Source of the DNA: UBA935 sp031555615 | GTDB lineage: Bacteria > Bacillota > Clostridia > Lachnospirales > Lachnospiraceae | Assembly: GCA_031555615.1 (NCBI GenBank) | Contig: JAVBUF010000011.1 | Location: forward strand, 89,516 to 153,515 | Length of the DNA: 64,000 nucleotides | Direction: 5' to 3' | Shown here: positions 62,656 through 64,000 of the stretch, piece after piece | Layout of the letters: each line of letters starts with the position of its first letter | Position numbering within the stretch: position 1 is the first letter of the stretch | The notes under the pieces: generated by a model | What the model saw: only the letters and a program-made list of their open reading frames with translations | What the model was told of the DNA's origin: nothing | Database searches by the model: none | Made by a program: the position numbers and the translations under genes

Positions 62656-63511
62656 GATAAAAGAGATTTTGTCAAATTTGTACTACTGGATGTATCAAAA
62701 GAAAATTTTGAAGAATCCTATCCGGGTACAAACCGTGGATGAGACCATTGACGAACTGCTGCATACGGACAAGAGCCTGGTCCGTTTCGGGGATGGTGAG
62801 ATTACGGTTTTGCGGGGAAATGATATAAAATTGCAGCAGACAACAGCCGAAATTTCAGAAGGGCTGAAACGGATTCTGGCATATCCATATACCGATTTGA
62901 TGGTATCCCTGCAGGGAATATTTGACGGCGTGGAAGACTATCAGGAACAGAGCCGTAAATTTTGGAAGGAACATCTTTTTTTCTGCCGCAGGATCTATCA
63001 CAAGTATTGCAATCAGGACCGAATCTATGCCAATACCTCTTTTTCCCGTTTTTATTATGTTTTTGAAGATAAGTCCCATTGTAAGGGCTGGGTTGATAAA
63101 ATCAAAAGAATATGGGAAAATAAGGATATTGTAGTAGTTGAAGGGACGAAGAGCCACAACGGCGTGGGAAATGAGTTGTTTTCTTATACCAATAGTGTGG
63201 AACGAATTATTTGTCCGCCCAGTAATGCCATGCAGTTTTTCGGAGAGATTCTGGAGGCTTGTGAAAGTTATTCAAAGGATAAACTGTTCCTGCTGTCAGT
63301 GGGTGTCACTGCCAAGTTTCTGGCAGAGGAACTGTTCTTAAAGGGCTATCGGGTGATTGATATTGGAAATTTGGATATGGAATACGAGTGGTATCTGTGT
63401 GAAGCAGATAAAAAGATACCATTGAAGAAGCATAGTTTGACCACAGAAGAAGAAAACAGAAAAGCCGGATATACAGAATATCTGGCTCAGATAAGTAAGG
63501 TGATTGGATGA
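62645..63511 (+). CDS. GT-D fold glycosyltransferase (DUF1792-like)
   Basis: 288 aa from GTG 62645 (AGGAG 7 bases before). LVRFGDGEITVLRGNDIKL near residue 45 has the D-G-E motif that marks the GT-D (DUF1792) fold of streptococcal DGT1-type enzymes; NTSFSRFYYVF, VVVEGTKSHNGVGNELF and LFLLSVGVTAKFLAEELF follow. It should transfer a sugar from a UDP donor. It is translationally coupled to the radical SAM gene. Confidence 0.82.
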   Translation: MKNKIKEILSNLYYWMYQKKILKNPIRVQTVDETIDELLHTDKSLVRFGDGEITVLRGNDIKLQQTTAEISEGLKRILAYPYTDLMVSLQGIFDGVEDYQEQSRKFWKEHLFFCRRIYHKYCNQDRIYANTSFSRFYYVFEDKSHCKGWVDKIKRIWENKDIVVVEGTKSHNGVGNELFSYTNSVERIICPPSNAMQFFGEILEACESYSKDKLFLLSVGVTAKFLAEELFLKGYRVIDIGNLDMEYEWYLCEADKKIPLKKHSLTTEEENRKAGYTEYLAQISKVIG

Positions 63512-64000
63512 AAGGCAATAAAAAAATAGTATTTGTTGTTCCGGATATGGCAGGCGGAGGAACCGAAAAAGTAATCACATTGCTGGCAAATGAGTATGTG
63601 AAGCGGAATATTGCGGTTGGTATTGTAACCTTTGCCGGAAATGAATATGCCTATCCTTTAGATGAGCGAGTGGAAAAATTCAGTGCTGCCATGCCCTCTG
63701 ACGGAAGTTTGGCAGTACGTTTGAAACGCCTGACAAATATGCGGAGATATTTTAAGCAGAATAAAGGATGCAAAATATTTTCCTTCAGTACGTTCGGAAC
63801 CGGTTTTGTGGTGCTGTCAACGTTATTTATGAAGCGGGACATGCTGGTGTCGGAAAGAACGGATCCGCAAACCTGTGATCATAAGCTATATCGTAATTTC
63901 TTTTATCGCTTTGCCAGATGCCTGGTTTGCCAGACACCAGAAGGAATAGAATGTTTTCCCAAAAGTATCAGAAAAAAGGCCTGTGTCATCGGCAATCCAT
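63508..64000 (+). CDS. GT4 glycosyltransferase, 3' end outside window
   Basis: At least 164 aa, cut by the window end. ATG 63508 overlaps the upstream stop (ATGA). VFVVPDMAGGGTEKVITLLA is the typical opening, VSERTDPQTCDHKLYRNF and LVCQTPEGIECFP match the middle of the 25339 and 29144 enzymes, making it a third paralogue. Donor domain not visible. Confidence 0.88.
   Translation, partial: MKGNKKIVFVVPDMAGGGTEKVITLLANEYVKRNIAVGIVTFAGNEYAYPLDERVEKFSAAMPSDGSLAVRLKRLTNMRRYFKQNKGCKIFSFSTFGTGFVVLSTLFMKRDMLVSERTDPQTCDHKLYRNFFYRFARCLVCQTPEGIECFPKSIRKKACVIGNP

Overview
The window looks like a chromosomal segment of a low-to-moderate GC Gram-positive anaerobe, most likely a Lachnospiraceae-type Clostridium relative. 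This is inferred from strong AGGAGG-type ribosome binding sites, an Agr peptide-signalling cassette, a LytG-like glucosaminidase with a Pro/Thr stalk, and the protein style; no rRNA or marker gene is present to prove it. More than 95% of it is one very large surface-polysaccharide (capsule or cell-wall glycan) locus, nearly all on the + strand.

Region 1 (1-1741) is an Agr-like quorum-sensing unit: the C-terminal part of an AgrC-like kinase, a 51-aa AgrD-like pro-peptide not obvious among longer ORFs, and an AgrB-like protease. AgrB is broken by an in-frame TGA lying exactly between its catalytic His and Cys. A strong hairpin terminator closes it.

Region 2 (1757-9083) starts with a clear sigma-A promoter and carries a small phosphoglycosyl transferase, a PLP lyase-like enzyme, a very large O-antigen-ligase-like membrane protein (own promoter), and a 4,6-dehydratase plus aminotransferase pair that should make a UDP-4-amino-4,6-dideoxy-HexNAc. 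Between 9081 and 9455 sits a compact unit with two convergent promoters, a shared bidirectional terminator and a tiny hydrophobic peptide gene, resembling a type I toxin-antitoxin locus.

Region 3 (9573-22725) has an orphan protein, an ATP-grasp ligase, glycosyltransferases, a UDP-HexNAc 6-dehydrogenase, a UDP-sugar 4-epimerase, an N-formyltransferase-like enzyme, a deacetylase-like protein, and a secreted glucosaminidase with a Pro/Thr repeat stalk, ending in a terminator. Region 4 (22743-25120) is a reverse-oriented insert: a small membrane protein, a truncated LTA-synthase-type sulfatase and a polytopic membrane protein. A divergent promoter region with a 14-bp palindrome (25121-25338) follows.

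Region 5 (25258-64000) is a long + strand run of tightly spaced and overlapping genes: many GT4 and GT2 glycosyltransferases, three GT11-type and one NodZ-like fucosyltransferase, two asparagine-synthase-like amidotransferases, SGNH and acyltransferase-3 proteins, a pyruvyl transferase, two PglK-type ABC flippases, one Wzx-type flippase, two Wzy-like polymerases, a second (CpsE/WbaP-type) phosphoglycosyl transferase, a GT26 enzyme, a radical SAM/SPASM protein and a GT-D-fold transferase. A decayed gene lies at 52929-53206. The last glycosyltransferase runs off the window end.

The duplicated initiation, flipping and polymerisation functions suggest that several glycan-assembly systems have been concatenated. 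The chemistry suggested is an N-formylated 4-amino-dideoxy sugar, an amidated HexNAc-uronic acid, fucose-like branches, O-acyl and pyruvyl decorations. Substrates are inference only. All membrane-segment counts are by eye.
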